From an uncultured Pelagibacteraceae bacterium (GTDB taxonomy: Bacteria; Pseudomonadota; Alphaproteobacteria; Pelagibacterales; Pelagibacteraceae): 64,000 bases of DNA. Below the pieces are notes generated by a model that was given only the letters and a program-made list of their open reading frames with translations, was not told the DNA's origin and did no database searches. A program made the position numbers and the translations under genes. The stretch lies in contig CACDVM010000002.1 in the NCBI GenBank assembly GCA_902556265.1, positions 1 to 64,000 of the forward strand, given 5' to 3'. The stretch's first letter is position 1, and every line of letters starts with the position of its first letter. Of this stretch, positions 1 to 8,603 are shown piece by piece.

Positions 1-44
1 CAATAGCAATAGCTGGGAAAAAATTAACACCACTTAAAAAATAA
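1..44 (+). CDS. rpsM: 30S ribosomal protein S13, 3' end only
   Basis: Reading frame open from the window edge (first complete codon at base 3) to TAA at 42-44; the visible C-terminus is [14 protein letters not shown] short basic Gly/Lys tail directly in front of rpsK is what the end of S13 looks like, and rpsM-rpsK-rpoA-rplQ is the usual alphaproteobacterial order. Only 13 codons are visible, so the assignment rests mainly on position. The stop lies two bases before the rpsK ATG, so the genes are presumably co-transcribed and translationally linked. Confidence 0.7.
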   Translation, partial: IAIAGKKLTPLKK

Positions 45-46
45 TT

Positions 47-496
47 ATGGCAAAAGTTGATAAGGTCGAAAATAAAGATCAAAAAAATGATAAGTCTGTA
101 AAAAAGACTAATAAAAGTAGCTATTCAAAAAAAAAGAAATTAAAAAAAAATATTTTGAATGGAATTGCGTATGTGCAATCAACATTTAATAATACAATAA
201 TTTCAATTGCTGATACAAATGGAAATGTAGTATCTTGGGCTTCTGCTGGGCAAAAAGGTTTTAAAGGTTCAAGAAAATCGACTCCTTATGCCGCTCAGAT
301 AGCAGCAGATTCTGCAGCTTCCAAAGCACTTGAATATGGTATGAAAACTTTATCAGTTGAGGTCAAGGGACCTGGTTCTGGTAGAGAAACAGCGTTAAGA
401 GCATTACAAGCTAGAGGATTTAAAATTTTATCAATAAAAGATACTACGCCTATGCCACACAATGGTACACGGCCACCAAAAAAAAGGAGAGTTTAA
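47..496 (+). CDS. rpsK: 30S ribosomal protein S11
   Basis: Component of the small-subunit platform, contacting 16S rRNA near the mRNA exit. The S11 core runs from about residue 38 to the end, with the conserved [15 protein letters not shown] segment near residues 106-120 and the basic end [13 protein letters not shown]. At 149 residues it is about 20 longer than the E. coli protein because of a Lys/Asn-rich N-terminal extension (about residues 1-37), presumably disordered and RNA-binding. Its stop TAA shares its last A with the rpoA ATG, so translation is probably coupled. Confidence 0.97.
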   Translation: MAKVDKVENKDQKNDKSVKKTNKSSYSKKKKLKKNILNGIAYVQSTFNNTIISIADTNGNVVSWASAGQKGFKGSRKSTPYAAQIAADSAASKALEYGMKTLSVEVKGPGSGRETALRALQARGFKILSIKDTTPMPHNGTRPPKKRRV

Positions 497-1524
497 TGGA
501 AGTAGAAAATGTAAATGTAAAAAATTGGAAATCACTAATTAAACCCTCAAAACTAGATGTTAAAATAAGTGATGACTTAACTCATGCTACCATAATAGCC
601 GAACCTTTAGAAAAAGGTTACGGTTTAACGTTAGGTAATTCTTTAAGAAGAATTTTATTATCATCAATTAGAGGTGCAGCAGTTACTTCAATTCAAATAG
701 ATGGAGTTCTGCATGAGTTTACCTCAATTAAGGGTGTTAGAGAAGATGTAACCGACATAGTGTTGAATGTTAAATCTTTAGCTCTAAAATCAAATTCTGA
801 AGGTACCAAAAAACTTATACTTGACGCAAAAGGTCCTGGTGAAATAAAAGCATCTGACATATCAAAAGTAGCAGATGTAGAAATTTTGAATCCAGATTTA
901 GTTATTTGTAATTTAGATGAAAATACTAATTTTCATATGGAAATGAATGTAAACACTGGAAAAGGATACGTTCCTGCCGAATTGAATAAGCCAGAAGAAC
1001 CACCGTTAGGATTAATTGCTATAGATTCTCTATATAGTCCAGTAAAAAAAGTTTCATATTCAATAAGTACAGCAAGAGAAGGTAAGGCTCTTGACTACGA
1101 TAAGTTAACAATGGAAGTTGAAACAAATGGATCTATTTCTGCTGAAGATGCTGTAGCATACTCTGCAAGAATTTTTCAAGATCAATTAAAAATGTTTGTA
1201 AATTTTGATGAACCTGTTGAAACACCAGTTCAAGAAGTCTCATCAGAACCTGAATTTAATAAAAATTTATTAAGAAAAGTTGATGAACTTGAACTATCCG
1301 TGAGATCAATGAATTGTCTTAAAAATGATAATATAATTTATATTGGAGATCTCGTACAAAAATCAGAGGGTGAGATGCTTAGAACTCCAAATTTTGGTAG
1401 AAAGTCTTTAAATGAAATTAAAGAAGTTTTAACTGGAATGTCATTATACCTAGGTATGGAAATTCCAAATTGGCCTCCTGAAAATATTGCAGAAATGTCT
1501 AAAAAACTAGAGGAAGCTATTTAA
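496..1524 (+). CDS. rpoA: DNA-directed RNA polymerase subunit alpha
   Basis: Scaffold of RNA polymerase and the target of upstream promoter elements and activators. The N-terminal dimerisation/assembly domain occupies about residues 1-235 (conserved [17 protein letters not shown] near 43-59). After a short linker, the C-terminal DNA-binding domain covers about 258-330 ([14 protein letters not shown], then [16 protein letters not shown] with the helix-hairpin-helix). At 342 residues the length is normal. The start overlaps the rpsK stop by one base and the stop overlaps rplQ by one base, giving a tightly coupled rpsM-rpsK-rpoA-rplQ unit. Confidence 0.98.
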   Translation: MEVENVNVKNWKSLIKPSKLDVKISDDLTHATIIAEPLEKGYGLTLGNSLRRILLSSIRGAAVTSIQIDGVLHEFTSIKGVREDVTDIVLNVKSLALKSNSEGTKKLILDAKGPGEIKASDISKVADVEILNPDLVICNLDENTNFHMEMNVNTGKGYVPAELNKPEEPPLGLIAIDSLYSPVKKVSYSISTAREGKALDYDKLTMEVETNGSISAEDAVAYSARIFQDQLKMFVNFDEPVETPVQEVSSEPEFNKNLLRKVDELELSVRSMNCLKNDNIIYIGDLVQKSEGEMLRTPNFGRKSLNEIKEVLTGMSLYLGMEIPNWPPENIAEMSKKLEEAI

Positions 1525-1967
1525 TGAGACACGGAATGGCTAATAAGAAGTTAAATAGGACTTCTGAACACAGGAAAGCTTTACTTAAAAATATGCTTAA
1601 CTCGTTAATTAAATATGAGCAAATTAAGACCACACTGCCTAAAGCAAAATTTTTAAAACCTCAGGCAGATAAAATTATAACATTAGGTAAAAAAGATACT
1701 TTGCAAACATCAAAAATGTTAGTTTCTCAATTACAAGATTCTAAATCAGCAAATAAAGTTAAAAAAACTCTTTCAAAAAGATATGAGAAAAGAAGTGGTG
1801 GTTATACAAGAATAATTAGGGCTGGTTATAGATATGGAGATAATGCACCAATGGCTATAATTGAATTTGTTGATAGAGATGTAGATGCAAAAAGAGTTGA
1901 TAAAAAGAAAAATAATACAAATAAAGAAACATCAAAAGCTGAAGAAAAAAAAGAAGCAACAGCATAA
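1524..1967 (+). CDS. rplQ: 50S ribosomal protein L17
   Basis: Large-subunit protein located near the exit tunnel. The protein opens with [20 protein letters not shown], the L17 N-terminal signature, and keeps YTRIIRAGYRYGDNAPMAIIEFV near residues 94-116. A Lys/Glu-rich tail (about residues 120-147) extends beyond the E. coli protein, as is common in alphaproteobacteria. It is the last gene of the ribosomal/RNA polymerase cluster; the next gene begins 10 bases later on the same strand. Confidence 0.97.
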   Translation: MRHGMANKKLNRTSEHRKALLKNMLNSLIKYEQIKTTLPKAKFLKPQADKIITLGKKDTLQTSKMLVSQLQDSKSANKVKKTLSKRYEKRSGGYTRIIRAGYRYGDNAPMAIIEFVDRDVDAKRVDKKKNNTNKETSKAEEKKEATA

Positions 1968-1977
1968 TCTTTAAATC

Positions 1978-2895
1978 ATGAAAAAGTCTTATATCGTTGA
2001 TTCAACGTGTAACGGTATGCGTATTGATCGCTGGTTACGACATATAATAGAAAATTTTCCTCAAGGATTGATTGAAAAAAATCTAAGAGAAGGAAAAATT
2101 AAACTAAATAAAAAAAAAGTTAAAAGTTCGTGTAGAATTAAAGCTAATGATAAAATTGATTTATTTGACATTAACTTCAAAAAAACAATCATTAAAAAAA
2201 ATATAAAGTTTCACCCATCAAAAGAAATAATTAAATCAAATGAAAATCAAATAATAGATAATAATGAGGATTTTATTGTCATAAATAAAAGCTCAGGCAT
2301 CTCTGTACAAGGTGGAACTAAATCTAAAAAAAATCTGGTTGATATATTTGCTAAAAGTGAAATTTTCAGTAATACAAAACCTTACTCTGTTCACAGATTA
2401 GATAAAGATACATCGGGGGTATTTATCATTGCCAAAAAAAGAGAAAGTGCTCAATTATTAACCTCATTATTTAGATTACGCAAAGTCCATAAAACTTACT
2501 TAGCTATATGTCATGGTGAATTAGATAAAAACTATGGTGAATGGAATAATGATTTAATAAGATATGAAAATGGAAAAAAAATAATAGAAAAAGCAATAAC
2601 ACAATTTAAAGTAATTGATAAAAATTCTGAAGCTAGCTTAATTAAGTTAAAACCTATAACTGGAAGAAAACATCAACTTAGAAAACAGTTATATGCAATT
2701 GGACAACCAATATTTGGTGATACAAAGTATAGATTACTTAATTCAACAAGAGGGATTAATAAAAATCTAATGCTTCACTCTTATGAAATTAAATTTATGA
2801 TTAATGACATTAAGTATACTTATAAAGCTTTATTACCAGATTATTTTAAAAAATTAATAAAGTCTAAGCGTCTTAGTTTTTTAAATTTAAAATAA
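1978..2895 (+). CDS. rluC: RluC/RluD-family RNA pseudouridine synthase
   Basis: Isomerises uridine to pseudouridine in RNA, probably 23S rRNA. An S4 RNA-binding domain (about residues 14-75, with IRDRWL-like and [10 protein letters not shown] segments) precedes the RsuA/RluA catalytic domain. Motif II is HRLDKDTSG at residues 139-147, with catalytic Asp142; a later [10 protein letters not shown] motif matches the family. The 305-residue length fits RluC/RluD, and choosing between these two is inference. Likely co-transcribed with rplQ (10-base gap). Its last 23 bases overlap the end of the convergent lipB gene. Confidence 0.88.
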   Translation: MKKSYIVDSTCNGMRIDRWLRHIIENFPQGLIEKNLREGKIKLNKKKVKSSCRIKANDKIDLFDINFKKTIIKKNIKFHPSKEIIKSNENQIIDNNEDFIVINKSSGISVQGGTKSKKNLVDIFAKSEIFSNTKPYSVHRLDKDTSGVFIIAKKRESAQLLTSLFRLRKVHKTYLAICHGELDKNYGEWNNDLIRYENGKKIIEKAITQFKVIDKNSEASLIKLKPITGRKHQLRKQLYAIGQPIFGDTKYRLLNSTRGINKNLMLHSYEIKFMINDIKYTYKALLPDYFKKLIKSKRLSFLNLK

Positions 2896-3493
2896 AATTT
2901 TTTATTAAAGTATTTCCTAAATTTTTGTAATCTTGATTTATAATCTCCATTAGGTTTGTTACACCTTTATTTCTGATACCACATGGTATTATTGAGTCAT
3001 ATTTTTTGAGATCATTATTAATATTTATTGAAAATCCATGGTATGCAATCCATTTACTGACTCTAACACCTATAGCAGCAATTTTTTTAATTTTTGAATT
3101 ATCATTATACCAAATTCCAATATTTTTATTATCAGTAAAAGACTTTATTCCATATTCATCAAGGGTATCAATTACAGTTTTTTCAATTATAGAAATAAAT
3201 TTTCTAATATCTTTATTTCTTTTTTTTAAATCAATAACAAAATAACAAATTAATTGACCAGCTCCATGATAGGTTATTTTACCTCCACGATTTGTTTTCA
3301 AAATTTTAATCGATTTATCAATAATTTCTTCTTCTTTATAACTTGTACCTGCAGTATAAACTTCTTCATGCTCTAAAATCCATATAAGTTCATTTTTATT
3401 TTTATTATTAATATCTATTAATCTTGCCTCCATTAATTGAAGAGCAAAATCGTATTTTATTGGTTTTTTTGACTTTTTAATCTCTATATTCAT
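2873..3493 (-). CDS. lipB: Lipoyl(octanoyl) transferase
   Basis: Transfers octanoate from acyl carrier protein to the lipoyl domains of 2-oxoacid dehydrogenases and GcvH, the first step of lipoate synthesis. Seen: the [13 protein letters not shown] substrate pocket at about residues 69-81, Lys137 in KKIAAIGVR, and the catalytic Cys171 in [12 protein letters not shown]. These are the family Cys/Lys pair. The 206-residue length is normal. The 3' end overlaps the convergent pseudouridine synthase gene by 23 bases. lipA is not in this window. Confidence 0.95.
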   Translation of the reverse strand: MNIEIKKSKKPIKYDFALQLMEARLIDINNKNKNELIWILEHEEVYTAGTSYKEEEIIDKSIKILKTNRGGKITYHGAGQLICYFVIDLKKRNKDIRKFISIIEKTVIDTLDEYGIKSFTDNKNIGIWYNDNSKIKKIAAIGVRVSKWIAYHGFSININNDLKKYDSIIPCGIRNKGVTNLMEIINQDYKNLGNTLIKNFILNLKN

Positions 3494-3553
3494 TTAAAAA
3501 TTGTAATCTTTTAAATTTGTATTAAAAGTTCCGACTGAATAATAGGAATATTT

Positions 3554-4927
3554 ATGACTTTAATTAAAAAAATCAAAGATAAAAAAGTCAACTTTGAATT
3601 TAATAAAGAATATATAAAAGTTGTTACAGACAAAATAACCTCAAATGATGCTTTATTTATTACAAATTCTTTTAAAGAAATGCATCCAGCAGATGCTGCT
3701 GACATTATTGAACATTTGGGTCAGAATGATAGAGAAAATTTAATTAAATTAAACAATTTTAAGATTGATCCAGAGGTATTTATTGAATTAAATGAATCAG
3801 TACAATCAGAAATAATAAAATACCTTTCATCTGAAGCAATAGTAAGAATACTTAAAAATCTAGAGTCAGATGATGCAATAGCTATTTTAGAAAATGTTGA
3901 TGAAAAGGATAAAAATAACATATTAAGTGCCTTACCACCAAAAGATCGTTTTGCCTTACTCGAAGGATTAAGTTACCCAGAAGATAGTGCGGCGAGAATT
4001 ATGCAGAGAGAATTTACTGCCATTCCTAGTAATTGGTCTGTTGGTCAAACTATTGATTATTTGCGTGAAAACAAAGATCTTCCTGAGCAATTTTTAGAAA
4101 TTTATATAGTTGATGAAAATTTTAAACCAATTGGGACCGTTCCTTCTTCCAAAGTTTTGAGAACACCTAGAGAGTCAAAAATGTCATCAATTATGGAAGA
4201 TTCTACGTTTTTAGTACCTGTTGATATGGATAGGGAGGAAGTAGGACATTTGTTTGAAAATTATAATTTAAATTCTGCATGTGTTGTAGATAAAAATAAT
4301 AAACTAGTTGGAATGATAACGTCAGATGATGTTTTAACCGTATTAAAAGAAGAAGCAGAAGAAGATGCATTAAGATTGGCCGGCGTAGGTGATGAAGAAA
4401 TAACTGATGGTGTATTTACCAAAACAAAAAGGAGATTTAATTGGTTACTTTTGAATCTTTTCACAGCCTTCTTGGCAACATATTGTATTAGTTTATTTGG
4501 AGCAACAATTGAACAAATGGTAGTCTTAGCATTTTTAATGCCCATAGTTGCTTCAATGGGAGGTAATGCAGGAATGCAAACTCTTGCAGTAACTGTTAGA
4601 ACATTAGCAACAAATGATTTAACTAAAAATAATTTCAATCAAAACATATTAAAAGAATTTAATATTGGTATTTTGAATGGAATAATCTTTGCTATAATTA
4701 GTTCTTTAGTAGTACAATTTTGGTTTAATGATATCCAGCTTTCATTAATAATCTCTATATCAATGATATTAACTATGGTTGTTGCTGGATTGTTTGGAAT
4801 TCTAGTACCCGTGTCTCTAAAAAAAATGAATATAGATCCAGCAATAGCTTCGAGTGTTTTTGTAACAACAATTACAGACGTTATAGGCTTTGTGTCTTTT
4901 TTAGGAGTAGGTGCATATTTTTTATAA
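3554..4927 (+). CDS. mgtE: Magnesium transporter MgtE
   Basis: Mg2+-gated magnesium channel of the inner membrane. Domains in order: the MgtE N-terminal helical domain with HPADAADIIEHL near residue 38 and the repeated helix units to about 130; a pair of CBS domains (about 135-260) that sense cytosolic Mg2+; then a five-helix membrane domain (about 285-457). The membrane domain contains the ion-path segment MPIVASMGGNAGMQTLAV. Length 457 is standard. A good Shine-Dalgarno (AGGA, six bases before ATG) supports this start. No magnesium riboswitch-like leader is apparent in the 60-base upstream gap. Confidence 0.95.
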   Translation: MTLIKKIKDKKVNFEFNKEYIKVVTDKITSNDALFITNSFKEMHPADAADIIEHLGQNDRENLIKLNNFKIDPEVFIELNESVQSEIIKYLSSEAIVRILKNLESDDAIAILENVDEKDKNNILSALPPKDRFALLEGLSYPEDSAARIMQREFTAIPSNWSVGQTIDYLRENKDLPEQFLEIYIVDENFKPIGTVPSSKVLRTPRESKMSSIMEDSTFLVPVDMDREEVGHLFENYNLNSACVVDKNNKLVGMITSDDVLTVLKEEAEEDALRLAGVGDEEITDGVFTKTKRRFNWLLLNLFTAFLATYCISLFGATIEQMVVLAFLMPIVASMGGNAGMQTLAVTVRTLATNDLTKNNFNQNILKEFNIGILNGIIFAIISSLVVQFWFNDIQLSLIISISMILTMVVAGLFGILVPVSLKKMNIDPAIASSVFVTTITDVIGFVSFLGVGAYFL

Positions 4928-4930
4928 ATA

Positions 4931-5773
4931 TTAAATATTATCTATTAATCTGACTTTGTTTAAGTAATAAGAAATAAATATTTTAGAGTCTTTAGTTTTG
5001 TTTGAGGATTTAAAATTTCTAATATTTCTGAGCTCAAAATATTCAACTTTGATATTAAATAATTTTTCAATCTCATTTTTTTTATCATTTATAATTTTTT
5101 GAATATTCTTTTTTTTGAATATTTTTTTTTTAAATGAAAATATGTGTTTTGCAACATTACCAGCTTTAATCAAGGCCGTTTTGTTTAAAAGTAAATTTCT
5201 AGATGATAAAGCAAATTTATTTTTATCTCTTATTGTTTTGCAAGAAATTATTTTTGTATTATACTTTTCCTCGATAAATTTTTTAACAAGATATAATTGT
5301 TGAAAATCTTTTTCACCCATAAATATCTTTTTTGGTTTAATGATTTTAGTAAAGCGGTCCATTATATCAATAACTCCTTCAAAATGGCCATTTCTATGTT
5401 TTGCACACAAAATTTTATCTTTTTTATCCAATTTAATTTTCTTCGCTCTTTTTGATTTATAAATATCTTCTTTACGAGGCAAATATACAAAATTAACTTT
5501 TAGCTTATTCAAAATTGATAAATCTTTTTTATAATTTCTTGGGTATTTTTTGTAATCTTTTTTATTATTAAATTGGGTTGGATTCACAAATATACTTACG
5601 ATTGTTTTATTGCATTCTCTCTGTGATTTTTTAATTAACGATATATGACCCTTATGCAAGCTTCCCATTGTTGGTATAAAGCCTAAATTTGAGACGTTAT
5701 ATAATGCCTCATTTAAATCATCATTATTTAATAAAATTTTCATTTGTATAAAACATTTTAATAAGTAAAACAT
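4931..5773 (-). CDS. panC: Pantothenate synthetase
   Basis: ATP-dependent condensation of pantoate and beta-alanine to pantothenate (vitamin B5, coenzyme A precursor). Seen: the ATP-binding GFIPTMGSLHKGHISLI near residues 31-47, the FVNPTQFN segment, and GEKDFQQLYLVKKFI, all PanC signatures. The start is uncertain. ATG at 5773 gives 280 residues and leaves four bases to the divergent galU, while the internal ATG at 5743 (Met11) fits the usual PanC N-terminus and leaves 34 bases for promoters. panB is not nearby. Confidence 0.94.
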   Translation of the reverse strand: MFYLLKCFIQMKILLNNDDLNEALYNVSNLGFIPTMGSLHKGHISLIKKSQRECNKTIVSIFVNPTQFNNKKDYKKYPRNYKKDLSILNKLKVNFVYLPRKEDIYKSKRAKKIKLDKKDKILCAKHRNGHFEGVIDIMDRFTKIIKPKKIFMGEKDFQQLYLVKKFIEEKYNTKIISCKTIRDKNKFALSSRNLLLNKTALIKAGNVAKHIFSFKKKIFKKKNIQKIINDKKNEIEKLFNIKVEYFELRNIRNFKSSNKTKDSKIFISYYLNKVRLIDNI

Positions 5774-5777
5774 TTAA

Positions 5778-6593
5778 ATGATTAAACAAGCAATTATTCC
5801 ATTAGCAGGTTTAGGCACTCGTTTACTCCCTTTGACAAGTGTTTTTGCAAAAGAACTTCTTCCAATAAATGGAAAGCCAGGAATTGAGTATATTTTAGAA
5901 GAGTGTATTGATGCTGGGATTACAGAAATTATTTTCATTATTTCTAAGAAAAAACAAATGATTAAAAATTATTTTTATAATGATAATTTTTATAAAAAGA
6001 TAATAAAAAAAAAAAAAGATCCTAGAATTATTAAAGAGTACAATAAAATAATAAAATATAAAAAAATGATAAAGTTTGTATATCAAAATAATCCTCGAGG
6101 GACTGGTGATGCTGTTTTAAAAACAAAAAAATATATTAAAGATAAATTTTTCTTAATGTTGTTACCGGATGATCTTATTATAAATAAAAATTGCTCAAAA
6201 TCTTTAGTCAATATTCATAATCATTACAAAACATCTGTTATGGCAAGTATGAATGTTAATAAAAAAACTGTTTCAAGATGGGGCATTTATAAATTGGGAA
6301 AAAAAGTAGATAAAAAAAATTATTTTATTGAAGATGTTATTGAAAAACCTTCAATTAAGAAAGCTCCTTCAAATAAAGCTGTTATTGGTAGGTATATTTT
6401 ACCAAAAAGTATTTTTTCAAAATTAGATAAACAAAAATCTGGTAAGGGTGGTGAGATTCATATTACAGATGCAATTCAATCATTAATAAAAAATAATTAT
6501 AAGTTTATAGCACATAATTTTTCAGGAAAATATTTAGATTGTGGAAGTATGAATGGTTATATTAAATCATCTTTGGAGATATCAAAAAAATGA
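5778..6593 (+). CDS. galU: UTP-glucose-1-phosphate uridylyltransferase
   Basis: Makes UDP-glucose from UTP and glucose 1-phosphate for surface polysaccharide synthesis. The N-terminus IIPLAGLGTRLLPLT (nucleotide-binding loop), followed by KELLPINGKPGIEYILEE and later VYQNNPRGTGDAV, are GalU motifs. The product is 271 residues, slightly shorter than the usual 290-300. The stop overlaps the start of udg by four bases (ATGA), and the enzyme's product is the substrate of that next gene, so the two form a UDP-glucuronate operon. Confidence 0.95.
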   Translation: MIKQAIIPLAGLGTRLLPLTSVFAKELLPINGKPGIEYILEECIDAGITEIIFIISKKKQMIKNYFYNDNFYKKIIKKKKDPRIIKEYNKIIKYKKMIKFVYQNNPRGTGDAVLKTKKYIKDKFFLMLLPDDLIINKNCSKSLVNIHNHYKTSVMASMNVNKKTVSRWGIYKLGKKVDKKNYFIEDVIEKPSIKKAPSNKAVIGRYILPKSIFSKLDKQKSGKGGEIHITDAIQSLIKNNYKFIAHNFSGKYLDCGSMNGYIKSSLEISKK

Positions 6594-7888
6594 AAATATG
6601 CATGATTGGAACTGGATATGTTGGTTTGGTAAGTGGTGTGTGTTTTGCTGATTTAGGTAATGATGTAGTGTGCGTTGACAAAGATATCAGCAAAATAAAA
6701 TTACTTGAAAAAGGAAAAGTTCCAATTTATGAGCCTGGATTATCAGAACTTGTTATTAAAAATTACAAAAATAAAAGATTAACTTTTTCATCTAATCTAA
6801 AAAAATCTATTAAAGAGTCTGATATTATTTTTATTTGTGTTGGTACACCAACCAAAAAGGGTGGGAGTTCTGCAGATTTAACTCAAATTTATAACGTCGC
6901 AAAAGAAATAAGTATTTCAATAAATAAATTTAAAATTATTGTAACGAAATCTACTGTACCTGTTGCAACAGGTGATGAGATTGAAAAAATTTTATTAAAA
7001 AAAAATAGTAAAAAGAAATTTTCTGTTGTTTCTAATCCTGAGTTTTTACGCGAAGGTGAAGCATTAAGAGATTTTATTTATCCAGATAGAATAGTCGTTG
7101 GTTCAAATGATAAAAGATCAAATCGTATTTTAAAAAGTTTATACAATCCTTTAATTTCCAAAGGTGCTTCTTATATTCATACAACACGAAGATCAGCTGA
7201 ATTAATCAAATACGCCTCAAATTCGTTTCTTGCTACAAAGATTACTTTTATAAATGAAATAGCAAATTTATGTGAAAAAACTGGTGTAAATATTGAGGAC
7301 ATTTCGATTGGGATAGGTCTTGATAAAAGAATTGGTAGTCGTTTTTTAAGAGCTGGTCCTGCTTATGGTGGTTCTTGTTTTCCAAAAGATACAAAGGCAA
7401 TAGTATCAACGGCTGATAAGTTTAAAACAAATTTATCAGTAATAAAATCTGTAATCAAATCTAATGAAAATAGGTCTAATCTTTTATTAAATAGGGTGTA
7501 TGAAATTCTCAATAAAAAAATTAAAAAAAAGATAATCACCTTTTTGGGTGTTACATTTAAAGCTAATACTGATGATATGAGAGACTCCTCAAGTATGAAA
7601 ATGATACCTGCTTTATCAAAAAAAGGTGCGATAATTAAATATTTTGATCCAACAGGTTCAAAAAAAGAATTTGAAAAAATTAAAAATGTTTCTTATGAAA
7701 ATAGTATAAAAAAATCAATTATGGGAGCAGATTTAGTAATAATTCATACAGAATGGAATGACTTTAAATCAATTAATTTTAAGAATTTAAATAAAGGAAA
7801 AAAATTTATTATTTATGATATGAGAAATATATACACGCCATCTAAAATTAAAATTCAAGGATTTAAATACTTTAGTATTGGAAGATAA
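6590..7888 (+). CDS. udg: UDP-glucose 6-dehydrogenase
   Basis: Oxidises UDP-glucose twice with NAD+ to UDP-glucuronate, a precursor for acidic surface sugars. Seen: the NAD-binding GTGYVGLVSGVCFADLG at residues 7-23, the SNPEFLREGEA motif, and the catalytic Cys263 in GGSCFPKD. A C-terminal UDP-binding domain includes VTFKANTDDMRDSS. Length 432 is normal for the Ugd/RkpK family. It overlaps galU by four bases, so the operon is probably translated in a coupled manner. Confidence 0.95.
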   Translation: MKICMIGTGYVGLVSGVCFADLGNDVVCVDKDISKIKLLEKGKVPIYEPGLSELVIKNYKNKRLTFSSNLKKSIKESDIIFICVGTPTKKGGSSADLTQIYNVAKEISISINKFKIIVTKSTVPVATGDEIEKILLKKNSKKKFSVVSNPEFLREGEALRDFIYPDRIVVGSNDKRSNRILKSLYNPLISKGASYIHTTRRSAELIKYASNSFLATKITFINEIANLCEKTGVNIEDISIGIGLDKRIGSRFLRAGPAYGGSCFPKDTKAIVSTADKFKTNLSVIKSVIKSNENRSNLLLNRVYEILNKKIKKKIITFLGVTFKANTDDMRDSSSMKMIPALSKKGAIIKYFDPTGSKKEFEKIKNVSYENSIKKSIMGADLVIIHTEWNDFKSINFKNLNKGKKFIIYDMRNIYTPSKIKIQGFKYFSIGR

Positions 7889-7891
7889 AAT

Positions 7892-8353
7892 TTATTTTAA
7901 TTCAAATATTGCATCTACTTCAACAGAAACACCCAATGGTAAACTATTTGTGCTTACAGCAGCTCTTGTATGCATGCCTGCATCACCAAATATAATAGCA
8001 ATTAAATCTGATGCTCCGTTAATCACTTTTGGTTGATCGGTAAAATCTTCTGTAGAATTAACAAAACCAGTTAACTTAACACATGATTTTATTTTTGATA
8101 AATCGTCGTTACATGCTTTTTTAACTTGAGCGACAATACTTAATGCACATCTTTTTGCTGCATTATATCCATCATCTGTTGAAAGTTCCTTACCTACTTT
8201 CCCCTTTATCAGGTTGCCATTTTCATCAATTGAAATTTGGCCAGATATGAACAACATTTTATTTGAAATTTTTGATGCAACATATGACCCAACAGGGTCA
8301 GCTGCATTTGGTAATATTATATTATTTTCTTTTATATTTTTTTCAAAATTCAT
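7892..8353 (-). CDS. RidA/YjgF-family protein
   Basis: Members hydrolyse reactive enamine/imine intermediates made by PLP enzymes, or act in other deaminase roles. The 153-residue protein has the YjgF fold signatures: LPNAADPVGSY, LFISGQISIDENG near residue 33, and a C-terminal segment VSTNSLPLGVSVEVDAIFEL. The usual catalytic Arg of canonical RidA (in an R-x-x-V segment) is in RAAVSTNSLPLG. It is longer than canonical RidA (about 128), matching the RidA-like subgroup 'YjgH/TdcF-like'; the exact subgroup is not determined. It is last in the pyrB-to-ridA minus-strand cluster, five bases after the preceding small gene. Confidence 0.85.
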   Translation of the reverse strand: MNFEKNIKENNIILPNAADPVGSYVASKISNKMLFISGQISIDENGNLIKGKVGKELSTDDGYNAAKRCALSIVAQVKKACNDDLSKIKSCVKLTGFVNSTEDFTDQPKVINGASDLIAIIFGDAGMHTRAAVSTNSLPLGVSVEVDAIFELK

Positions 8354-8357
8354 TAAC

Positions 8358-8603
8358 TTAAAATTTTTTTTTTATATCATTAATTTTTTTCTTTTCTTCA
8401 GACCATTCTTTTTTTTGATAATCTTTAGTATCTTTTATAAAATTTTTACCAGCAGATATAGTTTTTTTTTTCATTAAATCAGCTTTACATTTCATACGAT
8501 TAACAGAAAATTTCTTAAAATCATCACAATTTATTTCATTTGGGTGTGCAAATTGAGTCGATAGATTAATTAAAAAGAGTGTTAAAAATATCTTTTTTAT
8601 CAT
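8358..8603 (-). CDS. Small exported protein of unknown function
   Basis: Not recognised. The 81-residue product starts MIKKIFLTLFLINLSTQF, a typical Sec signal peptide with cleavage likely near residues 18-22. A hydrophilic Lys-rich mature part follows (KKKTISAGKNFIKDTKDY), with two Cys (in INCDDFKKF and RMKCKADL) that could form one disulphide. It overlaps the end of topA by four bases, so it is almost certainly co-transcribed with it. It is probably a periplasmic protein specific to this lineage. Confidence 0.7.
   Translation of the reverse strand: MIKKIFLTLFLINLSTQFAHPNEINCDDFKKFSVNRMKCKADLMKKKTISAGKNFIKDTKDYQKKEWSEEKKKINDIKKKF

Noticed and set aside
3494-3553. Magnesium riboswitch before mgtE
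   Set aside because: Only 60 bases, mostly A/T, with no room for an M-box type structure.
8214-8477. Plus-strand frame with a hydrophobic Phe-rich product
   Set aside because: It lies across ridA and the small exported protein on the other strand; Phe runs are the mirror of Lys codons in A/T-rich DNA.
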